Source of the DNA: Leminorella grimontii ATCC 33999 = DSM 5078 | Lineage (GTDB): Bacteria > Pseudomonadota > Gammaproteobacteria > Enterobacterales > Enterobacteriaceae | Reading direction: 5' to 3' | Length of the DNA: 64,000 nucleotides | Assembly (NCBI RefSeq): GCF_000439085.1 | Contig: NZ_AUUA01000003.1 | Location: 248,001-312,000 of the forward strand | Notes under the pieces: model-generated | Told to the model about the DNA's origin: nothing | Database searches by the model: none | What the model saw: the letters and a program-made list of their open reading frames with translations, nothing else | Made by a program: the position numbers and the translations under genes | Part shown: positions 41,383 through 50,240 of the stretch, in pieces | Position numbering within the stretch: the stretch's first letter is position 1 | Layout of the letters: every line of letters starts with the position of its first letter

Positions 41383-42174
41383 GTGACATTGACGGAGCTG
41401 ACGGGAAATCCCAGGCACGACCGCCTGATTTCACTCATCGCCGAGCGCGGCTACATGAATATTGACGATCTTGCGCAAATTCTGGACGTATCGACCCAAA
41501 CCGTACGCCGCGATATTCGAAAGCTGAGCGAAATGGGCTTTATCTCCCGCCACCACGGAGGGGCCGGGCGAGCCTCCAGCGTGATCAACACCGCCTTCGA
41601 ACAGCGGGAAATCTCCTACACCCAGGAGAAAATCGCCATCGCGCAGGCAATAGCTGACTATATCGAAGACGGCAGCACGCTGTTTATCACTATCGGCACC
41701 ACCGTTGAGCAGGTCGCCAGGGCGTTGGAGGGTCGCAAAGATCTGCGCATTATCACCAACAGCCTGCGCGTCGCCCATCTTCTCTATAAGCATACGGAGT
41801 TCGAAGTGATGGTGCCCGGCGGCACCATTCGTCGCCACAACGGGGGGATCATCGGCCCGAGCGCCGTCGCCTTCGTCGAGGGCTTTCGCGCCGACTATCT
41901 CATCACCAGCATGGGTGCGCTGGAGAGCGACGGCAGCATTCTGGAGTTTGACGTCAACGAAGCGGCGGTCGTTAAGGCGATGATCGCCCACTCCCGCAGC
42001 CTGCTGCTGGCGGCGGACCATACCAAATATCACGCCTCAGCGGCAGTGGAAATCGGCAACGTCAGCCAGGCAAGGGCGCTGTTTACCGATGAAATGCCGC
42101 CAACGCAGCTCACATCCCGGCTGAAACAGCATCAGGTCGAGATCCACATCGTTCAGGCGGAAAAAGAAGAGTAA
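41383..42174 (+). CDS. yihW: DeoR-family regulator YihW (CsqR)
   Basis: YihW represses the sulfoquinovose genes and is released by the sugar or its intermediates. The 263-residue protein has the helix-turn-helix MNIDDLAQILDVSTQTVRRD followed by HHGGAGRASSV and the sugar-phosphate domain (ITNSLRVAHLLY, LLAADHTKYHASAAVEIG). The GTG at 41383 is chosen because GGGAG lies seven bases upstream and the N-terminus TLTELTGNPRHDR then matches E. coli. Confidence 0.93.
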   Translation: MTLTELTGNPRHDRLISLIAERGYMNIDDLAQILDVSTQTVRRDIRKLSEMGFISRHHGGAGRASSVINTAFEQREISYTQEKIAIAQAIADYIEDGSTLFITIGTTVEQVARALEGRKDLRIITNSLRVAHLLYKHTEFEVMVPGGTIRRHNGGIIGPSAVAFVEGFRADYLITSMGALESDGSILEFDVNEAAVVKAMIAHSRSLLLAADHTKYHASAAVEIGNVSQARALFTDEMPPTQLTSRLKQHQVEIHIVQAEKEE

Positions 42175-42186
42175 GCCTGCCGTAAC

Positions 42187-42218
42187 CGCCGGTCCCTCCC
42201 CAAAAGAGGCGACCGGCG
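42187..42218. terminator. hairpin between yihW and the PfpI-family gene
   Basis: Arms CGCCGGTC and GACCGGCG enclose an inner CCTC/GAGG pairing between convergent genes. The T-run is poor (ATTCGTTT), so termination strength is uncertain. Confidence 0.5.
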
Positions 42219-42230
42219 ATTCGTTTGGGC

Positions 42231-42806
42231 TTATTTGGAATTCAGCAGGGCTAAAAACTTCGCCATCCACTGAGGATGCGCAGGCCAGGCGGGCGCAGTC
42301 ACCAGGTTGCCGTCAACGTGCGCCTGATCGATGCCGATGTCGGCATATTCACCGCCGCTTAGGCGAACTTCCGGCGCACAGGCCGGGTAAGCGCTACAGG
42401 TACGCCCTTTCAGAATACCGGCAGCGGCCAGCAGCTGAGGCCCGTGGCACACGGCGGCGATCGGCTTACCCGCTTTGTCGAACGCCTTCACGATATCGAT
42501 AACCTCTTGATTAAGGCGAAGGTATTCAGGGGCGCGACCGCCGGGGATCACCAGCGCATCGTAGTCCTGTGCCTTGACGGTGGAAAAGTCAGCATTCAGC
42601 GTAAAACGGTGGCCCGGCTTTTCGCTGTAGGTCTGTGCGCCGTCAAAGTCGTGGATAGCCGTCTGAATATAGTCACCCTTGGCCTTGCCGGGGCACACCG
42701 CGTCAACCTGATGCCCCACCGTCAGCAGCGTCTGGAACGGCACCATGGTTTCATAGTCTTCGGCGTAGTCGCCGACCAGCATTAAAATACGTTTTGGCGT
42801 TGTCAT
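42231..42806 (-). CDS. DJ-1/PfpI-family protein
   Basis: The 191-residue protein has the DJ-1/PfpI fold with the nucleophile elbow AVCHGPQ (Cys near residue 116) and the GGRAPEYLR segment with the family Glu partner. Members include deglycase/chaperone-like YhbO and YajL and various isonitrile or glyoxalase-type enzymes. It is convergent with yihW and has its own AAAAGGAGTCGCA site. No specific link to sulfosugar use is evident. Confidence 0.85.
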   Translation of the reverse strand: MTTPKRILMLVGDYAEDYETMVPFQTLLTVGHQVDAVCPGKAKGDYIQTAIHDFDGAQTYSEKPGHRFTLNADFSTVKAQDYDALVIPGGRAPEYLRLNQEVIDIVKAFDKAGKPIAAVCHGPQLLAAAGILKGRTCSAYPACAPEVRLSGGEYADIGIDQAHVDGNLVTAPAWPAHPQWMAKFLALLNSK

Positions 42807-42926
42807 TGCGACTCCTTTTAGATGAATTGATTTACTGCCTAACTAATAGTACACGGCGATAAAAATTCTGCCGCTGCCCCAGTGGTTATTTTCATATCAG
42901 TTAAGCGTTTTTTTGCGGAATAGCCC

Positions 42927-42954
42927 TTGCGTCGCCTCCAAGTGAAGGTATAAT
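42927..42954 (+). promoter_or_regulatory. sigma-70 promoter of tRNA-Leu
   Basis: TTGCGT (42927-42932) and a perfect TATAAT (42949-42954) are 16 bases apart, about 26 bases before the mature tRNA. The following GC-rich discriminator (GCCGAGG) is typical of stringently controlled stable-RNA promoters. Confidence 0.75.
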
Positions 42955-42980
42955 GCCGAGGTTTTCCGTATCCCTCCCAT

Positions 42981-43065
42981 GCCTGAGTGGCGAAATCGGT
43001 AGACGCAGTTGATTCAAAATCAACCGCCTTCGGGTGTGCCGGTTCGAGTCCGGCCTCAGGCACCA
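42981..43065 (+). tRNA. leuX: tRNA-Leu(CAA), leuX type
   Basis: An 85-base class II tRNA starts GCCTGAGTGG and ends CCTCAGGCACCA, with encoded CCA. The acceptor arms GCCTGAG/CTCAGGC pair fully, the anticodon stem GTTGA/TCAAC encloses loop TTCAAAA (anticodon CAA), there is a variable-arm hairpin and the T loop TTCGAGTC is intact. It closely resembles E. coli leuX, a classical island insertion site, and an integrase gene follows. Confidence 0.96.
43041..43065 (+). other. probable attachment site (attL) in the tRNA-Leu 3' end
   Basis: P4-type integrases recombine within the 3' part of tRNA genes, and a P4-type integrase starts 188 bases downstream. The tRNA 3' end from the T arm to CCA is therefore the likely crossover segment. 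I found no second copy of this segment to the right in the window, so the other end (attR) is either beyond 64000 or lost. Confidence 0.55.
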
Positions 43066-43252
43066 TGGATACATCAATAGACGTCAACCGACGTCTTTTT
43101 TTGTATCTGAAATCCGCGTTCTGTAGGGCTTTCCGGGCTTTTTCATTCAACTGAGGTATACTGAACTCGACCTACATCAACATCTGCTTGTTGGTATAAG
43201 TGATGGTACAGTCGGTTCGATATATGCTTGTACCAACAGAGGAGGTACAAAA

Positions 43253-44509
43253 ATGGCGCTTACGGATATCAAAGTCAAATCAGCCAAACCGCAAAACAAG
43301 GCTTACAAACTAACTGACAGTGACGGCATGCATTTGCTTGTTCCCCCAAACGGCTCTAAATACTGGCGACTACAATATCGTTTCGCAGGGAAACAAAAGA
43401 CGCTAGCCCTTGGCGTTTATCCAGAAATCAGCCTTGCGGACGCCAGACAGCGGCGAGACGAAGCCAGAAAGCTTCTTGCCAACGGCATTGACCCTAGCGA
43501 AAAGAAAAAAGAGGTAAAAGTCGAGCAGGCCAACGCCCACTCATTTGAAGATGTCGCTCGCGCATGGCATAGCTCGAACAGAAAGTGGTCTGAATCCCAT
43601 GCCGCCCGCATTCTACGCAGTCTAGAACTGGATATCTTTCCTGAGATTGGTAAAAAAGATATCTCCACCTTTAAAACCCGCGATCTGCTTTTGCCGATCA
43701 AGCAAGTTGAAGAGTCTGGCCGACTAGAAGTTGCTACCCGTCTACAGCAAAGGGTTACTGCAATTATGCGCTACGCAGTGCAAAACGGCATTATCGATTA
43801 TAACCCCGCACAAGACTTAACTGGCGCTATCGCAACCGGCAAAAAGATCCACCGCCCCGCCCTTCCCTTTGAGCGTATTCCTGAGCTACTAGCGCGTCTG
43901 GATAGCTATAAAGGGAGAGGTTTAACCACTTATGCGATCAAACTGTCTCTGCTACTTTTTATCCGTTCCAGCGAGTTACGCTTCGCCCGTTGGTCAGAAA
44001 TTGACTTTGAACGAGATTTATGGACGATTCCGGGTGAGCGAGAAGAGCTTCCCGGCGTCAAACACTCCCAGCGCGGCTCAAAAATGAAAACACCGCACCT
44101 GGTTCCCCTTAGCCGTCAGGCATTGGATATTCTAAGGCAGATTCATCGACTCAGCGGCAACCGTGAACTGATCTTCATCGGCGATCACGACCCTAGTAAG
44201 CCTCTTAGTGAGAATACAGTGAACAAAGCTCTACAGGTTATGGGCTACGATACAAAAATGGAAGTTTGCGGGCACGGTTTTCGTACCATGGCCTGCAGTT
44301 CACTGATTGAATCCGGGCTATGGTCTAGGGACGCCGTTGAACGCCAAATGAGCCATCAGGAGCGTAATCATGTCCGAGCGGCGTACATTCATAAAGCGGA
44401 ACACCTGAACGAACGTAGGGCTATGATGCAGTGGTGGGCGGATTTTCTGGATGCGAATCGGGAGAGGGGGATTAGTCCGTTTGATTTTGCGAAGGTTCGG
44501 GGGAAGTAA
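43253..44509 (+). CDS. P4-type tyrosine integrase
   Basis: The 418-residue recombinase has the N-terminal DUF4102 arm-binding domain (MALTDIKVKSAKPQNKAYKL, TLALGVYPEISLADAR). The catalytic domain has Arg in LLFIRSSELRFARW, HGFRTMA with His-x-x-Arg and the nucleophile Tyr in RAAYIHKAEHLNERR. It lies 188 bases after the tRNA in the usual direction and has a strong GAGGAGGTACAAAA site. It inserts and excises the island at leuX. Confidence 0.95.
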   Translation: MALTDIKVKSAKPQNKAYKLTDSDGMHLLVPPNGSKYWRLQYRFAGKQKTLALGVYPEISLADARQRRDEARKLLANGIDPSEKKKEVKVEQANAHSFEDVARAWHSSNRKWSESHAARILRSLELDIFPEIGKKDISTFKTRDLLLPIKQVEESGRLEVATRLQQRVTAIMRYAVQNGIIDYNPAQDLTGAIATGKKIHRPALPFERIPELLARLDSYKGRGLTTYAIKLSLLLFIRSSELRFARWSEIDFERDLWTIPGEREELPGVKHSQRGSKMKTPHLVPLSRQALDILRQIHRLSGNRELIFIGDHDPSKPLSENTVNKALQVMGYDTKMEVCGHGFRTMACSSLIESGLWSRDAVERQMSHQERNHVRAAYIHKAEHLNERRAMMQWWADFLDANRERGISPFDFAKVRGK

Positions 44510-44561
44510 TTTTCACCATTTTTCATATAGCTCTTGTTATATATAATTAGAGTAAATAAAG

Positions 44562-44599
44562 GACATTTAGATATAAAGACTTCTAAATGTCTTTTTTTT
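44562..44599 (+). terminator. terminator of the integrase gene
   Basis: A perfect ten-base stem GACATTTAGA/TCTAAATGTC with a ten-base loop is followed by eight T residues. Confidence 0.9.
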
Positions 44600-44756
44600 G
44601 AAATAAATTACTAATGAATACTATCAATACCAGAAACTCTTCTCGTCCACCTATAGATAAAATTATTATGACAGTTTACTAGTAAAAATACCTATAGATA
44701 TCATAAGGTAGCTTGTATAGAATAGTTCGATTCCCTCCCCCAAAGAGCATGGAGCT

Positions 44757-45242
44757 ATGAGCGCAATCACGTTACGTCAGGCGTTAGGTGTACTTGCGAA
44801 GTCATCCTCGTTTTCTGTCACTACGATAACGAACCGCCAAAGGGATGTTTTCGATGAGCTAAAAGAGCAGCTCTTCGTTAAACAAGATATTGAGACAGAA
44901 TTGCAGCGCTACCTTGATATCGCAGAGCCTGGCGAAATCATTTTTCTTTGCGGCAGCAGCGGGGATGGTAAATCCGAGATTTTAACCCGTTGTAAGTCGG
45001 CCCCACGTTATCAGCAACGATTTAATTTCCATCTGGATGCCACGTATAACTTTACTCTCAGGCTATCGGAAATCAAGAATGCAGATATAAAGACGGTATT
45101 TAATATTGATGGTAAAGGCGAGCAGGAATCGTTAATGGGGCAGACTCAGCGGTTGGACAAGCATTTTGACCTGTATGTGGATGGGGATGGGGATAGACGG
45201 GTTAAGAGGATGCAGGATAAGGCGTTTTTGGAATTGTCATGA
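44757..45242 (+). pseudogene. truncated dptF (phosphorothioate-dependent restriction ATPase) remnant
   Basis: The first 110 or so residues look like the N-terminus of DptF (DndF), including TLRQALGVLAKSS, QRDVFDELKEQLFVKQDIE and the Walker A motif FLCGSSGDGKSEILTR, then FHLDAT. DptF is normally several hundred residues; this frame stops after 161. The tail from about residue 115 has no likeness to DptF that I can see, which suggests an internal deletion. dptG and dptH are absent. The gene keeps a ribosome binding site (GGAGCT), so a short protein may still be made. Confidence 0.7.
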
Positions 45243-45260
45243 TAGCTATAGGAATGATAA

Positions 45261-47054
45261 ATGAATGTAAAACCTGAATATATGTCATTCGGTGAACTAT
45301 TTAAAAACAATAATGTTTTCTATACACCACCTTATCAACGGGACTATTCTTGGGAGGATGAACAAATTGAGCAGTTTTGTAATGATATAAAAGATGCATT
45401 ATCAAAAAAAAGACAAGGAAAGAATTTTGAACACTTTTTTGGTGGTGTTGTTTGCGCCCAAGAAAAAGTTCTAGGTAGTAATCGCAGGATTGAAAATCTT
45501 CTGGTTGATGGGCAACAACGCCTTTCTACTATAGTTTTATTTTTTTCTGAAATAAGAAAAATAACGAGTGAACTTAAGTGTAAGGATGAAAAAGATTCAG
45601 AATATAAGGATATGATCCTCAAGGATATCTATAAATATTTTTATTTTGATGAAAGAGAACATCGGGAAATAAAAAAATGCATTAGAGTCCGAATTGGTCA
45701 TGCTGATGATGATTTCTATCAATCATTGATTGAACAACGCCCCTTAGAACCTCAGAGAAATTCTCATCATTTAATGATGAAAGCAAAAAAGCATTTTAAT
45801 AGCTTTTTTATAGATGAGCTATTTTCTCAAAAAAATATTGCAGAATGTTTAGAAGTAGTGGATGAAATAGTAAAGCTTTTTGATGAATCATTTTTAGTAA
45901 TACATATTGTAACAAACAGTATAGATGAAGCATATAAATTATTTACTGTATTGAATGATCGCGGAATTAATCTTACTGAGGGAGAACTATTAAAAGCATA
46001 TACAATAGGGATATGTGGAAATGATAACTCTCGCATTAGGAAAATATCTGATGATTGGGACTTTATTTTAAAATATCCATCTAAAAAAGTAACAAATTAT
46101 TTAAGATGGATTATCACCATGGTGACAGGTAATAATATTACAGCTTCATCAGTCCTTGATGAATATAAAAATTCATTTTTAAAAGAAACATTGCACTTAG
46201 ATAAGCTCGAAGAGAATATCAGCTTTTTGAGAAGCAGTGTAGAGAAACTGGAGTATATATCAGATGGTGCATGGCCATTTGATAGTACAAGCAAAGATGT
46301 CAATTGGTATCGGGGGAAATTAGATCTTCTAATTAATAAGTTAAAACACACACATGCAATGCCACTTTTATTGGCTGCTAGTTATTCTTCTGAAGATGAA
46401 TTTAAGAATATAACTAATGAGGTATGCAAATTCTTTATTAGATGTAAGATGATCAGCGAGCTTCACGCATCACTGTTTTCATCATTGTATCCATCTCTAG
46501 CAAAAGATATATATAACAATAGAGATAGATACACTGTTGATAGCCTACACAACGCATTTAATCGAGTAATTTCAGAAAAAGATCATGATAATATGCGTTT
46601 TTCTAGTGGGATAAGAGGACTATTATATCAAAGAAAAGGCGATAATAAGCCAATAAAATGCTTGCTTATTACTATTCAAGAAAATTGGATATGGTTAGAA
46701 CTGCCCAATCAAGGTTCTAGTAAGAATAGATTGAAAAAAGAAGATAAATCAGTTAGTTATGACTTTAACAATATGACACTGGAGCATATATACCCACATT
46801 CTATATCTGAAGGCAATAAGAAGCCAGAGATAGAAAAGCTAAAAAATACTATAGGGAATATAGTAATATTAGATCCAAATAAAAACAGCCAAAACAGCAA
46901 CAAAGACTTCAAAGATAAAAAAGATAGTTTTTTAAATACAGGCATAGGTATTCATAAATGGATATCTAATAAAGATGATTGGACTGAAAATGACATCAAA
47001 GAATTAACGGAAAAATATATTGAATACGCGATAAAAGTTTTTTCATTCCATTAA
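45261..47054 (+). CDS. DUF262/DUF1524 nuclease, GmrSD/SspE-like restriction protein
   Basis: The 597-residue AT-rich gene encodes an N-terminal DUF262 domain (PPYQRDYSW at residues 23-31, DGQQRLST at 83-90) that hydrolyses NTP in GmrS and SspE. A middle helical region and a C-terminal DUF1524 HNH-type nuclease domain follow (LEHIYPHS near residue 508, then TIGNIVILDPNKN). Proteins of this build restrict modified phage DNA (GmrSD, BrxU) or sense phosphorothioate DNA (SspE). It follows the dptF remnant by 18 bases, in the place of dptG/dptH, and faces the dnd operon. Confidence 0.85.
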   Translation: MNVKPEYMSFGELFKNNNVFYTPPYQRDYSWEDEQIEQFCNDIKDALSKKRQGKNFEHFFGGVVCAQEKVLGSNRRIENLLVDGQQRLSTIVLFFSEIRKITSELKCKDEKDSEYKDMILKDIYKYFYFDEREHREIKKCIRVRIGHADDDFYQSLIEQRPLEPQRNSHHLMMKAKKHFNSFFIDELFSQKNIAECLEVVDEIVKLFDESFLVIHIVTNSIDEAYKLFTVLNDRGINLTEGELLKAYTIGICGNDNSRIRKISDDWDFILKYPSKKVTNYLRWIITMVTGNNITASSVLDEYKNSFLKETLHLDKLEENISFLRSSVEKLEYISDGAWPFDSTSKDVNWYRGKLDLLINKLKHTHAMPLLLAASYSSEDEFKNITNEVCKFFIRCKMISELHASLFSSLYPSLAKDIYNNRDRYTVDSLHNAFNRVISEKDHDNMRFSSGIRGLLYQRKGDNKPIKCLLITIQENWIWLELPNQGSSKNRLKKEDKSVSYDFNNMTLEHIYPHSISEGNKKPEIEKLKNTIGNIVILDPNKNSQNSNKDFKDKKDSFLNTGIGIHKWISNKDDWTENDIKELTEKYIEYAIKVFSFH

Positions 47055-47070
47055 AATCAATTAATAAATA

Positions 47071-47092
47071 GCGCCCACTTAATTATGGGCGC
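47071..47092 (+). terminator. terminator-like hairpin after the DUF262 gene
   Basis: A perfect seven-base stem GCGCCCA/TGGGCGC lies 16 bases after the stop. No T-run follows, so it may be a weak or rho-assisted stop. Confidence 0.5.
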
Positions 47093-47145
47093 AATGTATG
47101 TACAATTCCGAACACGATAATACAACTTAGAGATTCAAAGTACTA

Positions 47146-49596
47146 TTAATTATCTATATAATGTTGAATCAGATTGATATCTTCTTTCTTTGGAAGCAAG
47201 GAAATTCTCTTACTTGCTTGTTCACAGACTTTTTGCATATAGCCAAAACCTTCACGATTCTTTTTCAAAAGTCTATCAATATAAACACTATTGGAATCTC
47301 GATTTTGAATTGCATCAGCATAGGCATAAATGGCATCTGAAATATCGTCATCACGAGAATAATCTGTAACCATACAAAGCTTCCCTAATAAATTAGCTTT
47401 AGTGAGCTTTGAATTAATACCAGTCTTGACTGCTCTTTCAACTATACTTTTTTTACAATATTCAATTGCAATACGAAGTTCATCTTCCCTCTCAGAAAGG
47501 TAATAAATACCTTTTGCTCTCTGCAGCCAATAATCGGGATCTTGAGCACAATATGTAACAAGCTCTTCATATACTGTTGTAATCATTTTCTTACACCAAT
47601 CTCGATTACTCTGTATTTTGGGACTGTATATGGCATTAAGATTGTCAAACATAATAATTTTGTATGCTCCCTGGTCTATCGGAGATACAGATTGATATAA
47701 GTCCGCAATAAATGAGGCTGTTTTCTGTACTCCTAGTTTTTCGGAAAAGAGCCTCACCGCAAGTTGTACCCAAGCATAAGAATTACAAACTGTAACTTGA
47801 GACGAATTCTCTGCTCTAAAACTAACAGCATCAGTCTTCTCGCATTCAATAAATGGTGCCCATCTCCTAGAAAAATTATCAATATGGGTATCGACTAGAT
47901 ACCCTAGTCCATAATTACGAATAAGTGATCGATGTACTAAAGAGAAAATTCTTTCTCTAGTGACAAGATAGAATAGTAGTGAAAATTCCAACTTATTAGG
48001 TTCAACAACATCTCCTTTTCCATGTTCGCCTGTACAGATATTACGGATTCGCTCTTCCAATCTGGATTGGCTATTAAGGATTTTTTTTACGATTGGTGAC
48101 TCGCCTAATCTAAAGATATTATCTAATATACTGTCTCTATTATGCCACCGCTGTAAACCTTGAGTATCTAGCAGCCTATTGATATCTTGAACTTCATCTC
48201 TGAAAAATTTTGGCTGAATCTGTATAGCCTCCTCCTCAAAGTTACTACCAAAAGCATTCAGATCGGCTTTGGATATAGCCAAAATAATAGTTGTATTATT
48301 TTCTCTTAAAAGATCAAGCTTTCGAGATATACTTTTCAACTGATTATATTGAATTGCACCTGAATCAATAGCGATGAATGCATCTTTAACTTTGAAAATA
48401 TCATTAAAAGCCCTAATACTCATTGAATTTTTAGAATGAACAATAAACCGTTTGCGCGTTCTTACTTTATCGATAATTCTATACAGAATAGTTGATTTTC
48501 CAGAAAACCTCCTCCCCCAAATTATAACAAGTGGATCATTGACTTTATCAAGTATATCCTTTTCTACTATTCGACGAACTGACACTGGACCAGGGTTATT
48601 TGCATGATTCCATCCACTTTGTAATAAATATGAAGTGAATTTTTTTCCAGAGAACGGCTCCGTTTTATCAATGTACTGAAAGGCTTCAATTGCCGGTAAG
48701 TTCTGCTCTTTACTCTGTGCAATTGATGTAACAAAATCATAGAAATTAGAATAATCAGCGATAATTACATCCGTTATGCCATATGATTTCAACTTCTTTC
48801 TATCAGAATAACTATTAGGGATTTCTGATGTAATAAAAATACGGGCTGTTTGGATATTTTCATCTGTGAATTGCGGGCTTGCTAATGCATATGCAATATC
48901 CAACTCATCACTAAGACTGCACCCAACAAAAATTATGTTTTTTTCACAAAAATCATTAACCAAACTACTAATTAAATGCCTATTCTTATCTAGACTGTTA
49001 ATATAATCAGCTTTACCAAATATCACTCTTAAATCTTCATGACTTGCCGCAGTCATTACATCTTCAGCGTCACCATGAAGCTTATAAACATATCGCCGTT
49101 CATTATATCTAGAGAATTCTCTATATGGTAATACTTTTACACCATCAATAGCCCTCTCAATACCATCATCGATATTTAGAGTGTAAATATATGGCCAATC
49201 TACTGATAAAAAATTTAGTTTTGACTCATCTGTAATATCAACCCGAGTAAAACAGTCATTCACATCTGATTTAATTGAATCTAAAGATACTATTTTTTCC
49301 CTGAAATAAATATCTGAAAGTTCCTGAAAACTAAACCCATTAAGTTCATCATCTGAAGGCTTATCTGCAGCAGGAGAATCTTTTATTTGCCGCCGCATTA
49401 ATTCCATCCAATCAGCCCCTCCTGGAACTTTCTTGTTTCTAGCTCTCTCACCTCGAGTAAAACCGGCTCCGAGAAACGGAATACAAGTATTCTGATTGAG
49501 AATAGCTCGGAGAAATTGTTGAGTTTCTTGCTCCTCAAAAATACGAATTGTAAAGCCCCAATCACTCTTAATTTCTGTCGTCATTTTACTTTCCAT
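47146..49596 (-). CDS. SIR2-STAND defence protein (Avs5-like architecture)
   Basis: The 816-residue AT-rich protein starts with a SIR2 domain: FLGAGFTRGE (residues 41-50), YTLNIDD (138-144), KLHGD (172-176) and VGCSLSDELD (224-233). SIR2 domains of this type deplete NAD+ upon infection. A P-loop NTPase follows, with Walker A GRRFSGKS (361-368) and Asp411 in IAIDSG, then a long helical C-terminus that probably senses the phage trigger. It lies between the DUF262 gene and dndE, transcribed with the dnd direction but 290 bases downstream. The start could be 49584. Confidence 0.85.
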   Translation of the reverse strand: MESKMTTEIKSDWGFTIRIFEEQETQQFLRAILNQNTCIPFLGAGFTRGERARNKKVPGGADWMELMRRQIKDSPAADKPSDDELNGFSFQELSDIYFREKIVSLDSIKSDVNDCFTRVDITDESKLNFLSVDWPYIYTLNIDDGIERAIDGVKVLPYREFSRYNERRYVYKLHGDAEDVMTAASHEDLRVIFGKADYINSLDKNRHLISSLVNDFCEKNIIFVGCSLSDELDIAYALASPQFTDENIQTARIFITSEIPNSYSDRKKLKSYGITDVIIADYSNFYDFVTSIAQSKEQNLPAIEAFQYIDKTEPFSGKKFTSYLLQSGWNHANNPGPVSVRRIVEKDILDKVNDPLVIIWGRRFSGKSTILYRIIDKVRTRKRFIVHSKNSMSIRAFNDIFKVKDAFIAIDSGAIQYNQLKSISRKLDLLRENNTTIILAISKADLNAFGSNFEEEAIQIQPKFFRDEVQDINRLLDTQGLQRWHNRDSILDNIFRLGESPIVKKILNSQSRLEERIRNICTGEHGKGDVVEPNKLEFSLLFYLVTRERIFSLVHRSLIRNYGLGYLVDTHIDNFSRRWAPFIECEKTDAVSFRAENSSQVTVCNSYAWVQLAVRLFSEKLGVQKTASFIADLYQSVSPIDQGAYKIIMFDNLNAIYSPKIQSNRDWCKKMITTVYEELVTYCAQDPDYWLQRAKGIYYLSEREDELRIAIEYCKKSIVERAVKTGINSKLTKANLLGKLCMVTDYSRDDDISDAIYAYADAIQNRDSNSVYIDRLLKKNREGFGYMQKVCEQASKRISLLPKKEDINLIQHYIDN

Positions 49597-49886
49597 TGTA
49601 TCTTTTTAGTTCATGAAAAAGAGCAAATGCTAGTGCTCAGACTATGTGAGAAACATCTGAACACTGGCTATAACCTGCCAAAAACTAAACCTGAAGTACC
49701 AGTTAAAATTATAGTTGTTTTGGTTAAGAATTCTGATAAATGTTACCAGATCTTCATTAATTAATACGGCAAGATCTAAGCAATTTCCACTTCTAGCACA
49801 AGCTGCCTGTCGGATAATTATGGCCCTGCTCCACAAAAATGCCAGCTAAAATTTGAGCTAATGCGTCTAATACAACACTTTCTGAC
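49597..49886. other. spacer between dndE and the SIR2 gene
   Basis: The 290 bases hold short frames on both strands, none with coding features. The SIR2 gene therefore probably has its own promoter here. I did not identify a defensible -10/-35 pair. Confidence 0.4.
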
Positions 49887-50240
49887 TCACAGTCCCAGCG
49901 TGAAATCCTTCAAATTCCGATAATTCCTCAACGCAGCTACCCCATCCTCAACGTGCACCGCCCACGCCTTAACCAATTCCTTCTGCTCCAACTGCGGATA
50001 AAGCATCTTTAAAACCAGTTCCGTAGCTTGTAGAGTCTCCCCCAGCCAAGTGATCTTATCCATCACCAGCATACCATCCAGCTTCTTATTATTAGACTCG
50101 GAGAAATACCGAAACTCGCTCTCAACAGAACGGAAAAACGCCAGCCGAGCTGCCACGTTAGGCGTTATTCCGGTATATCCCTTCAATTTTTTAAGCTGCT
50201 CTTCGGTCTGACGATCGAGCTGCATACGATTCGGGAGCAT
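49887..50240 (-). CDS. dndE: DNA phosphorothioation protein DndE
   Basis: DndE is a small tetrameric nicked-DNA-binding protein needed for phosphorothioate modification. The 117-residue product starts MLPNRMQLDRQTEEQLKKLKGYTGITPNVAARLAFF, typical of the family, with basic residues in the first half. It starts at the last base of dndD, so it is coupled to it, and is the final gene of dndBCDE. Confidence 0.92.
   Translation of the reverse strand: MLPNRMQLDRQTEEQLKKLKGYTGITPNVAARLAFFRSVESEFRYFSESNNKKLDGMLVMDKITWLGETLQATELVLKMLYPQLEQKELVKAWAVHVEDGVAALRNYRNLKDFTLGL

Noticed and set aside
42839-43150. 103-codon minus-strand frame across tRNA-Leu
   Set aside because: It overlaps the complete tRNA gene and its promoter and has no coding features.
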